A stretch of 64,000 nt of DNA, from NCBI GenBank assembly GCA_948099385.1, contig CANUEZ040000024.1, positions 25,951,001 to 26,015,000 on the forward strand. The letters are read 5' to 3'. A model generated the notes under the pieces. That model was not told the DNA's origin, did no database searches, and saw only the letters and a program-made list of their open reading frames with translations. Of the stretch, positions 19,736-31,068 are shown one piece after another (the first letter of the stretch is position 1; each line of letters starts with the position of its first letter). A program made the translations under genes and the position numbers. This stretch comes from Fasciola hepatica. Taxonomy: Eukaryota; Platyhelminthes; Trematoda; Plagiorchiida; Fasciolidae.

Positions 19736-22700
19736 TCAGCTACGAATGCGGAACAGTCTACGTGGTTCTGGGGTATTGGCTGCTCCGTCTTCACTCTCGA
19801 GGAGTCTGACACGACGCACGTCGCGGATTAGCGTTCCGTTGGCAGTCTCCACCTTGACAGTTCTCATCATTTCGTCACGGCTTTTGGTAGTGTCATGAGA
19901 AAGCCCAAAGGCAAGAAGCTGAAACCTGCGTGTTCGTCGGCGATCATCACTACATCTCCAATTTTGCAAGGTCTTGCTTTGGCTACCCACTTCTGTCAAG
20001 CTTGCAGAGCCAGTAGCTACTTCCGCAACCATCGCCACCATAAAACCTTTTCCAGATAATTTGCCTGCTTTCATGCTTGAAGGTAGCTCCCACGAAGGTT
20101 TGTCGGCCCTTGGCAACCCACGTTTGACCCTAATGTCAATAGGTCGTTCGGGGTGAGCGCCAGATGGGTTGGGTTGCCACTGGCCACTGGAATAAGTGGT
20201 TGGTTGTTCATACTTCTTCCTAGCTCGGTCATGACGGTGGTCAACGGCTCGTCATCGGGCGGCTGTTTCTCAACGATCGACAGCAATATCCGCCTGGTGG
20301 ACCGGACCAGGCATCCCCATACTCCACCACGATGAATGAACTGCGGGGGATTGAAGTGCCATCGTGTGCCATAGGCCACGGTTCGATTATGCAGCTCGTC
20401 CCTGTTCATATTTTGGTGCCAACGCTGCAGTTCTTGCTGGGTGCCCACAAAGATTGGTCCATTGTTGGGGTATGTACCCGCTGGTGTGCCTCTTCATGTG
20501 ATATAGCGCTACGAGACCAGGAGGAAGGACTCGGTAGTCATCGAAAGTGTAACTTCTAATGGTACTGCGCATGACTTCATGAATGTCATGATGCACCCGT
20601 GTCGTTCTTCCAGCCCCTTTCCACACTTAATCCACAAAGGCCCAAAGTAGCCCAGCCCGGTGTCACTGCACGGCCACCAACCTGGAGTCACTCCACATTC
20701 TGGCAGCGGAGCCATGTGTTGTATGCCCGCCGCGGCATTGCGTCCCCTAAAATGTACACAACTTCGGACTACGCGTTTAACAGTCGCTTTCCCTCTCAGC
20801 AACCAAAGGCGCTTTCGAGTGACGCTTGTCACGTGACTTTCCCCGGCATGTCCTTCTACGGGGTGGATGTGTTGAACCATTAGTTCCGTCACAGTATGTC
20901 GGGCCGGCAGCAGTATGGGGTATTTCGTGCCAAAGCTCAGGTGGGGGTTGGTCAACCTACCATCTACCCATAGTAATCCAATAACGAGTTTGGGGTTTAA
21001 ATGCCTCAAGTTACCCTTCGGAGATGATATCTCTTTGTTGATCGGTTCCAATTCTTCCGCTCTCTCGAGTTCACGGGTGAAAGCCTCCCGTTGTACTATC
21101 TTGCGTGAATCGTTTTCTGCGGCTTGTAGTCCATCGGGGCTTATCGGATCCACTCATACACGGCTGGAGGTTAGATCCCTTTCATGACTAGTAAACGTCT
21201 CTTGAACTTGGCCAACCAAACTAACGAACAAAGTGTCTTCATCCAGGAGGAAGATCTGACCAACTGTGAAAAAATGAATGACGCTTCGACGACTGTGGCC
21301 GTCACCACCACGCCTTTGATCCCCAGTTCCAATTCCAGAGGGGGCTTTAGTTCGTACACGGACCAGTCCTGTTTAGGCATTAACAGGAATCTCTGCCCTC
21401 CCGTTCACGTGTCAAGTTGTCGGAAGGGGGTCGAACCTCGGGAGCACAGATCGGCTGGGTAATCGCCAGGCTTGTCATATTTCCACTGGTCCACGACCGT
21501 TTCGTCATGGACGATTGTAAGCCGTTTACAGCGAAAGTACTAAAACGGTTCCTGACGTTGGTAACGTAACACAGTACTGTCGCCGGGTCCGTCCTAAAAC
21601 TAGCCAACCAAATGAGGAAGTCGAAACATTTCTTTACCGCCTGTACTGCTGTTACTGCTAACACGGCTGCGCTGAGTTCAAGGCGTGGGGTCAAAACCGA
21701 CGTCAGTGGGGAGCAGCTGGCTTTGGCGAACAAGATCCTCGTAGCATATTGTCCATCTCCTGTGCACCATCGTCCGTATACCATAGCTCCGTAACCGACT
21801 TCAGATGCATTAGAAGAGGCGTGTAGTTCTGCCGTCTGTGTTGTACGACAAGAGGACAAGCATCATGGAATCCGTCGGTCTCCTAGTTTCTTTGATGTGT
21901 ATAGAAATTCTTCCAATTCCAGCCGGCCTTCTCGGTTCGATGGCTGGTCCCCGTCAACTTTTTGTGGCAGGGCCGCTGCAGCAGGATCCTTCCGGGTCAC
22001 AGCCAGGGGAGACAAAGCCGAGCCGATCGAATAAACTGGAGGCAGCAGATCGTATACCACGACGAGTTTCTGGTTGCTCGGGAAAGTTTAGCTCTAAAAC
22101 AAGTCGTCCGTTTCCGCATTCCACCGTAATCCTAGCGAGCATCCGGTAGGGAGAGGACAGCCGTCCAGATCTCGAGCCCATTCAGCCCTCTCGTGATACG
22201 GAATAACTTTGAGCACTTCCAAAGCGTACGACATCCATTTCGTGAGACGAAAGCCATTCTCTTCTAGCCATATTGTTAGGCCTCGGAACTGCGCTGGGAC
22301 GGAGTCTACTTCGCCGAATGACCCAGGACAGTCGTCGACGTGGAAGTTTCTGCTGACGCTTTCTAGTACCAACAAGTGAACCAAATCCCCATGTCCGTTT
22401 GCTGTTCCTCGAGGGGCGTAGGTTGCACAAAACGGTGATGATATGGCTCCGATGGAGTGGGCGGTGATTCTATAGCTTATCACCGCTTTGTTCTGGTTGT
22501 TCTCTTCCCACCACAGAAACCGCAACACATCTCGCTCTTCTACCAGTACCTCCACCTGGAGAAACATCTTCCTGAATTCGGCGGGCAAGGCCACTCTACC
22601 CACTCTGAAACGGCACGAAAACTTCAATCGATGGCATGGTCCAGTCAGGCCCCTGAGGCAGGTGATCTTTTAATGACTTGCCCTGGAATTTGACTGCACA

Positions 22701-23599
22701 GTCGAAAACCACCCGCTGTTGTTCGGGATTCTTGGGGTTGATAACCGGGTGGTGAGATAGATGCCAGCTTCTCTTCCGGCCGTCGGTGGCTGCAGGCACC
22801 TTCTCTAAGTAGCTGAGAGCTTCACCTCACTTCATCACTTCTGCTTATCGTTCCCACAGATCCTGGTCTCGAACGAAGCGTTCTTTCAGTCGTGGTATTC
22901 TTTTCAGAACATAGTTTCTGTTATCAGCCCAAGGACCAGCTGGTGTGCTCTGTGGGAGAGTAACCTCGAACTGGTTTTCCAGTTCCCTGCCGCACTGTCT
23001 GCATGACGAAGTGGTCCCATTGAGGCAATAATAGTCCTTCGTCTCCGTTGTCTTGAAACCCCTTTTATTACGGCCGCTGGAACTGACACTCTATTTGGTC
23101 CGTTCTGGCTGATAAGCAATTTACGAAACCACGTACCCCTACTGGCCCATATAATATCCATCCTTGTGCTGTGGCTACGGCACAGGGTGCCTGGCGGTTG
23201 CCCACTCTCAGGTCCAGTACTAAATGTGCCTCTGGTTCGTTGCAGCTGATGAGAAGGTCCACTTCGTCGTCTTCCCAGCCTATAACGGTTATATACTGCA
23301 GGTGAGGCCACCTGGTTAAAATTGCATTCACCGACCCTGGTGCCTGCATGGGGAGATAAGCTAATGTAAGTGCCTCCGTTGATTTGATTTTGCTCGTTAG
23401 TGTCTAAGGAGGCTAGGTGTAACCTCAACCGGCCGGCAGTCATTACTTGTGTCCAGCCCACCGTACTCACAGCCAACGACGTCGTGCTTTTAGTGAGCCA
23501 GTGTTTGCTTGCAAACCGCTCCTTCACCAGGGTTGTGTCCAGTCCACCGTCGACGAAGGCCAAAGCTTTGATCACCCCAGTTTATGTCATCACTCCAAC
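19736..23599 (-). pseudogene. pol: BEL/Pao pol pseudogene: protease, RT, RNase H, integrase
   Basis: The protease has AFVDGGLDTTLV at about 23560-23525, with Asp-Gly-Gly in place of Asp-Ser/Thr-Gly as in many Pao proteases. The linker WEDDEVDLLISCNEPEAHLVLD is at 23280-23210. RT starts at HHPVINPKNPEQQRVVFDC (about 22755-22700). FLWWEENNQ lies at about 22520 and the catalytic site at about 22335 reads HVDD instead of YVDD, followed by GFRLTKWMS. RNase H (LHASSNASEVGYGAMVY, LTPRLELSAAVLA) lies at 21825-21645. The integrase finger and core (LLPARHTVTELMVQHIHPVEGHAG) are at about 20980-20910 and WHFNPPQFIHRGGVWG at about 20365-20310. The C-terminal VKVETANGTLIRDVRRVRLLE is at about 19850-19790. 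Multiple frame changes are present. Confidence 0.9.
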
Positions 23600-24900
23600 G
23601 GCAACTACTCCTAAACGTGTTGGTTTGCTGGCAGACCGTGACGCTTAACAAATCACACTGGGCTTGGTGCTCGTCTCCGACGTAGTTTCTCTCGCCTGGT
23701 ATAATAGTCCATGGTGTCTGCCTGCGCAACCCTCTTGACCACACCTGGTTCTTGTTCGGCAAGCTGCCTCTCGGTGCATGGTGTTGAGGCGTACAAAGCA
23801 CGCCCCTGTAGTCCTCGCCATTTTCCAACTTTCGTCTTTTGCAGCCTAGATGAACTTCGGGCATTCTAGTAGCCCACGGCTAGCGTCACAGGACCTGCAA
23901 CTTGGAAGCGCTATAGCCTCACGTGAAATGACGTGTGCATTGGTCCAAGGCTGATATTTCAAATGTTCCCGTGCAGTGATTTGAGCCTGGCAATGCTAGG
24001 TTTTTTGCCTAGTTACCGCCCCGGGTAAGTCGGCAAAATCTACTGTCGGCTATTTCAGTTTGCCTGTCCAAGTATTACGTTAAGTCTTCGAAGGTAGCCT
24101 CACAGCTGCTCAGGCTTATACTTTCTGCCTCTTCCGCCCACCGACCCTGTTGTTCGACAGAGTTAACGGAATATGCCCTCCAAGGTGTGCATTGCATCGA
24201 GGTCAGCCAAGCGACCTAAATGGTCGAGGGCCATTGAACAGTTCTGCATTTTGATCACTAGGTCGGCCACTTCGTAGACGTAGCCCTTGGTTCTTCTGGC
24301 CTCCAACATCGCACTCTTTACTAGATTACCAGCAACCTTGAATGACTGGCCGAACAGGTCTCCCAAAATCCTCCTTGCCCGTGTATAGCCCTGTTCCAGG
24401 TCTAGCATGGTGCACCCATCGATAGCCTCTCTTGCTCGGCCTTGGCGGTATTGATTCAGATAGAGAAGCCTTTGTCCGGGGTTGGTTATCTTGTTTTCGA
24501 CGAAAGTTTCAAACTGCCTGATGAACTTTCAGTGCTGTTCAGGTGGTCCACAAAAAACTGCCAGGCCTACTCTTGGCAGATCGATTGTTGGTTGCGTCAG
24601 TGTTTTATATCCGACGGCCGGCGCAGGGCTTCATATTTTGCTTTGTCCTGATCTGCCGGATATGTCGTAGTTGCTGGACTTTTCCTCACTCCTTTTGTCT
24701 ACGCCTGCCTTCTGCTTCTGGGCCTGCTGCCTTGAAGGTAGCAGTTGTTGTTCCAGGTCTAACACCCTCAACCTTAATAGATCAACATTCTTGCAATCCA
24801 TATTACCCTCAGTAAAACAAGAATTAGCACGGAAAGAAATTGGTGACCTAGCAGTAACTAAAGAAGCAAAAGTACCAAACATTTCAGAGACTTTCCACAT
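23600..24900 (-). pseudogene. gag: BEL/Pao gag pseudogene
   Basis: The N-terminal part (24900-24631) contains the acidic/Gln-rich helix LRLRVLDLEQQLLPSRQQAQ, likely a coiled coil. At 24408-24163, LDLEQGYTRARRILGDLFGQSFKVAGNLV followed by VIKMQNCSMALDHL matches the DUF1759-type Gag domain of Pao elements. Downstream (23864-23640) the Cys/His region expected for zinc knuckles is frame-shifted and barely recognisable (GCKRRKLENG). Stops and frameshifts separate all three parts. No intact Gag can be made. Confidence 0.8.
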
Positions 24901-24992
24901 AACTTCCTGCCCAGATTCGAATCGCTTTTAGCCTTTCTGGGCATGCTGCGTATTTTGTCGTTCCAGGTTCATCAGCTGAGCACTGTGAAAAG

Positions 24993-25246
24993 CCTTTGAG
25001 CAATACTTAGCCAATTTGGAAACGGATTCCGAAATCGGAACGCGATTATCCGTAAAGTTATACGATACTGGATTATCCAATGAACAATGACATAAAACAG
25101 ATAAGAACCTCAATTATGCGACCACAGGGACTCAGAAAACGAGAACCAAGTTGCGGCGTGCGAGAAAGAGGCACGTGCGTCACGCAGGTCTAAAATGAGA
25201 TGTGACAGATTAGGGAGTCGGAAGCGAACAAGCAAACATTGGTTCC
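24993..25246 (-). repeat. BEL/Pao 5' LTR
   Basis: It is the same length as the 3' LTR. On minus it is followed within about 90 bases by the start of the Gag-like reading frame. A PBS beginning TGG (TGGAACGACAAAATACG, 24968-24952 on minus) is possible but is some 25 bases from the LTR end. Confidence 0.85.
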
Positions 25247-27551
25247 TACGCACGAGACCGACTGGGGTGTTAGCGAACTGGTCTCTTTACAAATGCTCAT
25301 CCACCTCCCGCTCTAATTTTCAACCACCTTTTATCCTCCCATGCACGCCTGGCATGTTTGTTGACGTCAGCTACAAAACCCCCGTAGCTCTGGACAACAA
25401 ATCGATACATCAGACGACGGACTTGCCTCATCAAAGCGCTAACTATATCTATGTAGATGTTGTATATATAAACATACATGTAAGAATGTAGACAGAAGCT
25501 CCCGTATTTTTAGCCCACTTATCTATTTTTCCTCCTGCTAGTAAGAAAGCGGCGTTCCTCTTGTCCTAGAATCCAGCCCACTCTCTAGTTTACAGCCTTA
25601 CCTAACAGCAAGCTGCATCATCAGACCTGTAGATACCCCACGATAGGATTTATCATACATCCTCTGGAAATATCACATAAACTCGCCATTTGGGTTCTTA
25701 GTTTTTCCTAGCTGCTTCCATGTGACCAGTAATAAACTACTGCGAGAGTTTTCATGTAAACCCTAGACGTACTATGCAAACTCGCCATTCAAACTCTTCG
25801 CGTTTTCCAACGAATTTCTCACGTAGCCCTCAGACCCTAGTACATAAGCACCTCCATGGCCTTATTAACCCCTAAAGATAAGACTCCCCGGTGAACGGCC
25901 GAAAAGTGTAATCAATAACTTTGCCTAGTAGCTCAAGCCCAGTTAGCCCTCACGAACAGCGAATCACAATACCAAAGACTCCTCATTTCACTAAGACCAT
26001 TGTGCCCCATTTCCAACCTCCGTACTCTTATCTGTTAATTTGCTCACGCTAACCCTCAGCCGGAACATCTCCCAGACTGCGATCCTCCATTTTGCATTTT
26101 CCAGAACCTCCCGGCCATCAGGTTGCCTGGCTGCAATATATCGTGCAGACAGCCCATCTTTTTCTCTGCCAGTCTACAACCGCACCAAAGGCTGGCTACC
26201 GGGAATACGACCTAGCTGCCGGGTTTCGCCTACAAGAAGTCCTGTTACTGCTGCATATACCAGTCTAAGGCTTACTGAAGAATCCTCACTACAAGACCAT
26301 CCGATGTCGAACACACCTTGCGAGGGCTCCTAATTAAATAGTAATCGGTCCAGGTTCGGCGATGCCCTCCTACTTCCCATGATGAAGCAGCGAACAAAAG
26401 TCGCAGCCATCCCCTGCCCAGAAAGCCCAAAAAGGACACAGAAGAGCCACAATAAACTCAAAAAAACGATGTATTCGCCAATTTACCAGCATGACCCGGC
26501 CTGTTGCAGAGGTTTCCACCCTGGTCTTGCCTTATTTTGTTCAGTGTGTACACGGCATTCCGAATGCTGTTTATTTCTTCCTGGAACTTCATCCATCTTC
26601 CACCAGCGGCGAACTGCCGGCACCAGATGACACACACTACTTCTCATGGAAATCCTCTCACCTTTTCAGGGGGTACTATTCCTTTTCTTGTCCACACATC
26701 TATGAAAATTTGTATTCCTCTGCGAACCTCCGTGAAATTCTTCCCTGCCTCCTTTGTCTCAACGCCAATTACCTTTTCAAGTGAACACGATTACGCATTA
26801 TTGACCATTTTCTTGCAGCATCATTGTGAATATTGTATTTCCTGCCTCCTAAGCCGATGCCCGTCTGAACAATCCCACATCCGGCCGATTCATTACTATG
26901 GCCGCGGTCGACTTGAAATCAGTTCGTACTCACTGTGTATTCTTTTGTCGCTTTGGTTCATTTAAACTCTCCTAAGCCTTATTCCATTGTTGCCGCGATG
27001 TGCGAATCTCTCTTTGGAATTTGTGAATTTTCCATCTCATTGAGTGATATTGTAAACTCTTATCATGCTTACATGCTTACCTCTCGACTACAGTCCAGAA
27101 ATATGCCATTATTATTATTATGCAGTGCATACAAACAAGCAAATAGCTAGATGAGCGAGTGATGTCAATGAAAAATGAAACTGCAGTGTTTATGGGGGGA
27201 TTATCCGCAACCGGCCGTTACAGCACTGATTAGTATGCGTCCCCCTTGGAAACTTCTTCTTCCTCAAGATAAACAAAATTTCCGCCAACCCTGTTTGATT
27301 CCCCTGCAGTGCAGTCCCCCTTTTGTAATATTTGATTGAAGGTCTGCTAGTTCCAACCAGCCTCACTTGAGCTTGGCTGGCCCGGCCATCCGACCTTGGG
27401 TTCAGAATTTGACAGGCTCAACCATAGAGTAGCCTCAATGGTTTCTATACTATATCCAGTGTACACAATTGACCCACCCTCTTTGAATTCGGACTCTGCG
27501 TTCAATCGTATCTTTTGATCCTGCTTTTCAGCGAGCCTCGTGGTCATCAAA

Positions 27552-27592
27552 AATAAACCGTTGTTATTATTGTTATCATCATCATTATTATT
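27552..27592. repeat. ATT/ATC trinucleotide microsatellite
   Basis: TTGTTATTATTGTTATC-type trinucleotides run into ATCATCATTATTATT. It is an imperfect simple repeat. Confidence 0.8.
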
Positions 27593-28336
27593 AAATGACA
27601 CTTGCATTGTTGCCACTTATAGCGGAATTGCCTTATTTACTGATGACATGAAGATAGTCTGCGAAGTCGAACGGGAAAACCAACCCAAAGCGCTAAATAA
27701 CATCACGTTTGCTCCTTTTAATCTATATATGACTATTGATAGAGCCTACGAGGAAAGTGTTGGATACCAACCTGAACCCTGGATAATCTCTAGGACGAGC
27801 CTTACCATTCACCGTCGTTGCCACCAGCTTAGCGTAAACCTTCCAGGTTACAATGCCCAAACTTAGTTACTTTTGTGACTGAGGCCAGTGCCTCCGAAAT
27901 TGTACTTGAATAAATGAAATGCCACTAGTTGCCTAAAGAAAAACCTTTAAACATTTCCACTGCTACTTTCGATCCAGTCTCCGCCTCTTAACCGGGTAAT
28001 TAGGCACTCGTCGCCCAACCTCCTTCCCTATCACACGGCACAGGCGTCCTACAACTAGTGGCAATAATAAAATCCGGTACTCAGTCAACAGGACTGCAAG
28101 CCATCTGCTAGTCGGCCTGATGTATCACCACATTTCATGCTGACAACAGCCGGCTCACGCATAAATCGGAACTCGTGAGACTCAGGCCTAGTCAGAAACG
28201 AGCTATCAAGTATGCATTTCTCAAGCGTTGAAAGATTTCTGTGAGTCTTCTTTTCTCACTTCTGCCCTCTTTCATAGCCAAAAGCCGCGACACCACAGAT
28301 GGGAGAGTGGCAAAAGTCTGTGATTGTCTTACAATA

Positions 28337-28347
28337 GGGGGGGGGGG
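28337..28347. repeat. G11 homopolymer
   Basis: Eleven consecutive G on +. Homopolymers of the same length occur at 40207-40217 (G) and 50271-50281 (C). Confidence 0.95.
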
Positions 28348-31013
28348 AACAACCAACCCTAGCAGTGAGAGACCCCATGGGTTTGGATTAAAGAATGGCC
28401 GGCGGAGGAGAAAATGGAAGTAATCTCCACAGTGAAAGCATGCTGTCCCGCTCCTCTGAATCAAAAATGTACCAAAAGTACTTCTGGCTGCCAAGGTATC
28501 TGACTCATGCTCTACGCCCCCTCAGTAACGGATGAATTACCTGTTATAGCCATGATCCGACTCTGCATATGGGATGCCCCGAAAAAATATCGTCCGAGCT
28601 AAGCCCCCGGTACTTCTGCCTGACCTTGTGGGGGATGATAACCGCGCCGAATGAGCTATCCACTTAGAAACCGACCTCTCCTCCCAGGTTTTACTCCTTT
28701 CGGGTTCCTTGTTCTGCCTCTGACCAGCCCGAGGATGCCAAACTCCGTTGTCCATTTACGCCCTCCAAAGTTTATCAATATGAAGTCCGCTATGTTCAAG
28801 ACCTTTCTTTTGATAAACGGACCGCTTGTCACCAGCACGCCATAGGGCCCAATAATAAGATGAAAGCCGCCTCTCTAAAGCCAACCCCTGGATACTTACT
28901 CATAAGTTGATTGCGACCTACCTAGGCATCCATGTGCCTATGTTGATTTTTAGCGCGAAACAAATGGTAGCACGAGCTTCCTACGCAGCAGCTTCAACGC
29001 CGGATCTAGACATTGATGACCGAAGAAAAACCAAATGATCATTTACCACCCACAAATAAAAGAAAGCGGGTGCTCCTATAGCCACAGTATACAGCAAAGT
29101 CCCCTTAGGGTTCCATATTATTTCATACATAAACCTAGCAGTCGCCTCTAATAACACTACGTCTATTCCACTACGTGTGAAGGTGCTTGCCTTGCCATCG
29201 CCCTAATAACACTTCTGTGAAATTAAGAACCTCGACAAAGGGTACAAATGGAAGATACACTATAACATGATGCCCGCCATCAAGCACATGCCCGTAGTCA
29301 ACTGTCGAGTTATGAGCAAATTGTCACTACAATCTAGGAAGAACTCATCTATTTTCTCCGTCGTCCTAATGTTGCATCAAAAATTTGTCCAACCACCCCC
29401 GGTTGGAACAAGTCCTGGCACGCAGAAAGTGCTGCACCACCTCGTGACTTTCCCAGCTCGCAGCCGTTTATATACTACTCACTCCATCCCAGCTTCTGCT
29501 GCCAACACTTGACTTCAAAATCTTGTCCGTGGAGTAAGGCACGTACCACTGACCGTTAAAATCAAGCCTCACCATGACCGTAATAATACACCTTGCTCAT
29601 CATATACTGCCTTCAATTGCTACCGTAACCCACAACTGGAACTTACTCCAGATTGTCGATCTCTCTACTTATTCTAGGCCTTGGAAACTCTCCTAAAATT
29701 ATGATCGCTGAATTTCTATTGATACGCCATTTAAAACCCTTAGCCGGAACATCCTTCAGACTGCCATATCTCCGGTCTCCTTTCAGATCATGCCGGTTAC
29801 TTGGGTATCCATCGGCCCACTAGACTCTACTCTCGGATTACCGCACGCACTAAGTGAATCTAACTGGTCGGACTGGAATACTTTTCATGCTGGATGGACA
29901 TGGTTCAAACTTGTGGTCAAGCTGGCCGATGCTACGTAGAGCCCCTTACATTGCAAGCCACTCCGGCTACAAAAATGTTTCCTGGGTTACGGGCCACCAT
30001 AACAGTTCCACCGGACCGCAAGTGCGGATTTCTTACATCAAATGACATCACGCACTGGCCCAATAACTATTTCCAGTATATCCCCTTATCGGTCGTTGTG
30101 GTTCCCAGACCATGACCGAACGCCTACTGTCGCCAGTGCATTTTAAACCTAATTTCCCAATTTTGTCGACCAACGCGGTATCAGTCCATTTTTGCCTGAT
30201 GCCCAATCATGTACTTCTTGAACTGCTGGTTGCTTTAGGTGAGCCCGGCCAGGCTCGGGCCTCATTTCGTGACCCGGCGTCGGCGGCATACATGAATTCC
30301 ACGGAGTAAAAGACCAGCCAGTCGCTGCTGGCCGAAACTTCCTCTATATTCTTTTGTTGTCTATGCAGAAACCTTTATCATTACAACCAACAATATCCGT
30401 TGTCGCCTCGGGTCTGGTCCTCTGCGAACCACTGCCATTGGATTCGAGTACCCATATTTCATCTCCTAGTATTTGCTTTGGAGCATCTGCCTCATCTTCT
30501 TGTTCCAGCTGACTGCCTCCTCACTGAACGCTTTGTGAAACCCCTACCTATGTGTCCAGCCATCATTCAAGCTGCCTCGACATCACATTACATTCCTCGT
30601 GAAATATTTCTCCCAGTGTCTACTTTCAATTGTAACGTTGTTCTCCCCATATCGCAGTGGAACTACCCAGAAAAAGGGCAACCAAAACAAACTCATCCGG
30701 CCTCACAGGCTCACTCCTCCTTCGGGTTCCCATATAACTGTCCACCAGCCTAAGGATTTGTCTAAATGACATCAGTGAAATACCGCTCAATACGCATCTG
30801 ACATTGCTAATTGATGACCTGACGTTGGCTCTACTTTCCGTCGTGTCCGGAAATTCATTGGTGGACATCTCCCTCCAGCCTTTCTACATCGATCCTTCTG
30901 TCAACCAGTGGATGTGTCCATGTATTTCTTTCTATACATCCCGATTTTTATTTGATTCCTTGGTGAACCGTTGTTTAAAACATTTTTGTAAATATCAGGT
31001 CTTCCTCACACTT

Positions 31014-31068
31014 GAGTGGGGCTTAAACCAGCAGCCTTGCATTTGACAAGCTCTCCCTTATGCCCCGC
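31014..31068 (-). repeat. tRNA-like SINE head candidate
   Basis: On minus GCGGGGCATAAGGGAGAGCT then, about 20 bases later, GGTTTAAGCCCC. The second block fits a B box with a T-arm-like symmetry (GGGGCTTAAACC) and the first is a poor A box. Downstream sequence is not tRNA-like. Confidence 0.4.

Larger units (their letters stand above)
19095..25246 (-). mobile_element. BEL/Pao LTR retrotransposon, full-length but coding-dead
   Basis: LTRs of 254 bp flank a minus-strand gag-pol of about 5.6 kb. Domain order from high to low coordinate is Gag, protease, RT, RNase H, integrase, the order of BEL/Pao. The sequence TACG precedes the low LTR (19091-19094) and follows the high LTR (25247-25250), a plausible 4-bp target duplication. 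The LTRs differ at roughly eight positions, yet the coding region is broken in many places. The LTR ends do not show the canonical TG...CA. Confidence 0.9.

Noticed and set aside
26504..26965. 153-codon open frame on +
   Set aside because: Hydrophobic and Ser/Pro-rich composition follows from the pyrimidine-rich strand; no domain, no partner exons.
27630..27680. Possible RT catalytic motif (ALFTDDMKIVCEV)
   Set aside because: Resembles the FADD-K block of a LINE RT, but nothing before or after it matches, so one short match is not enough.
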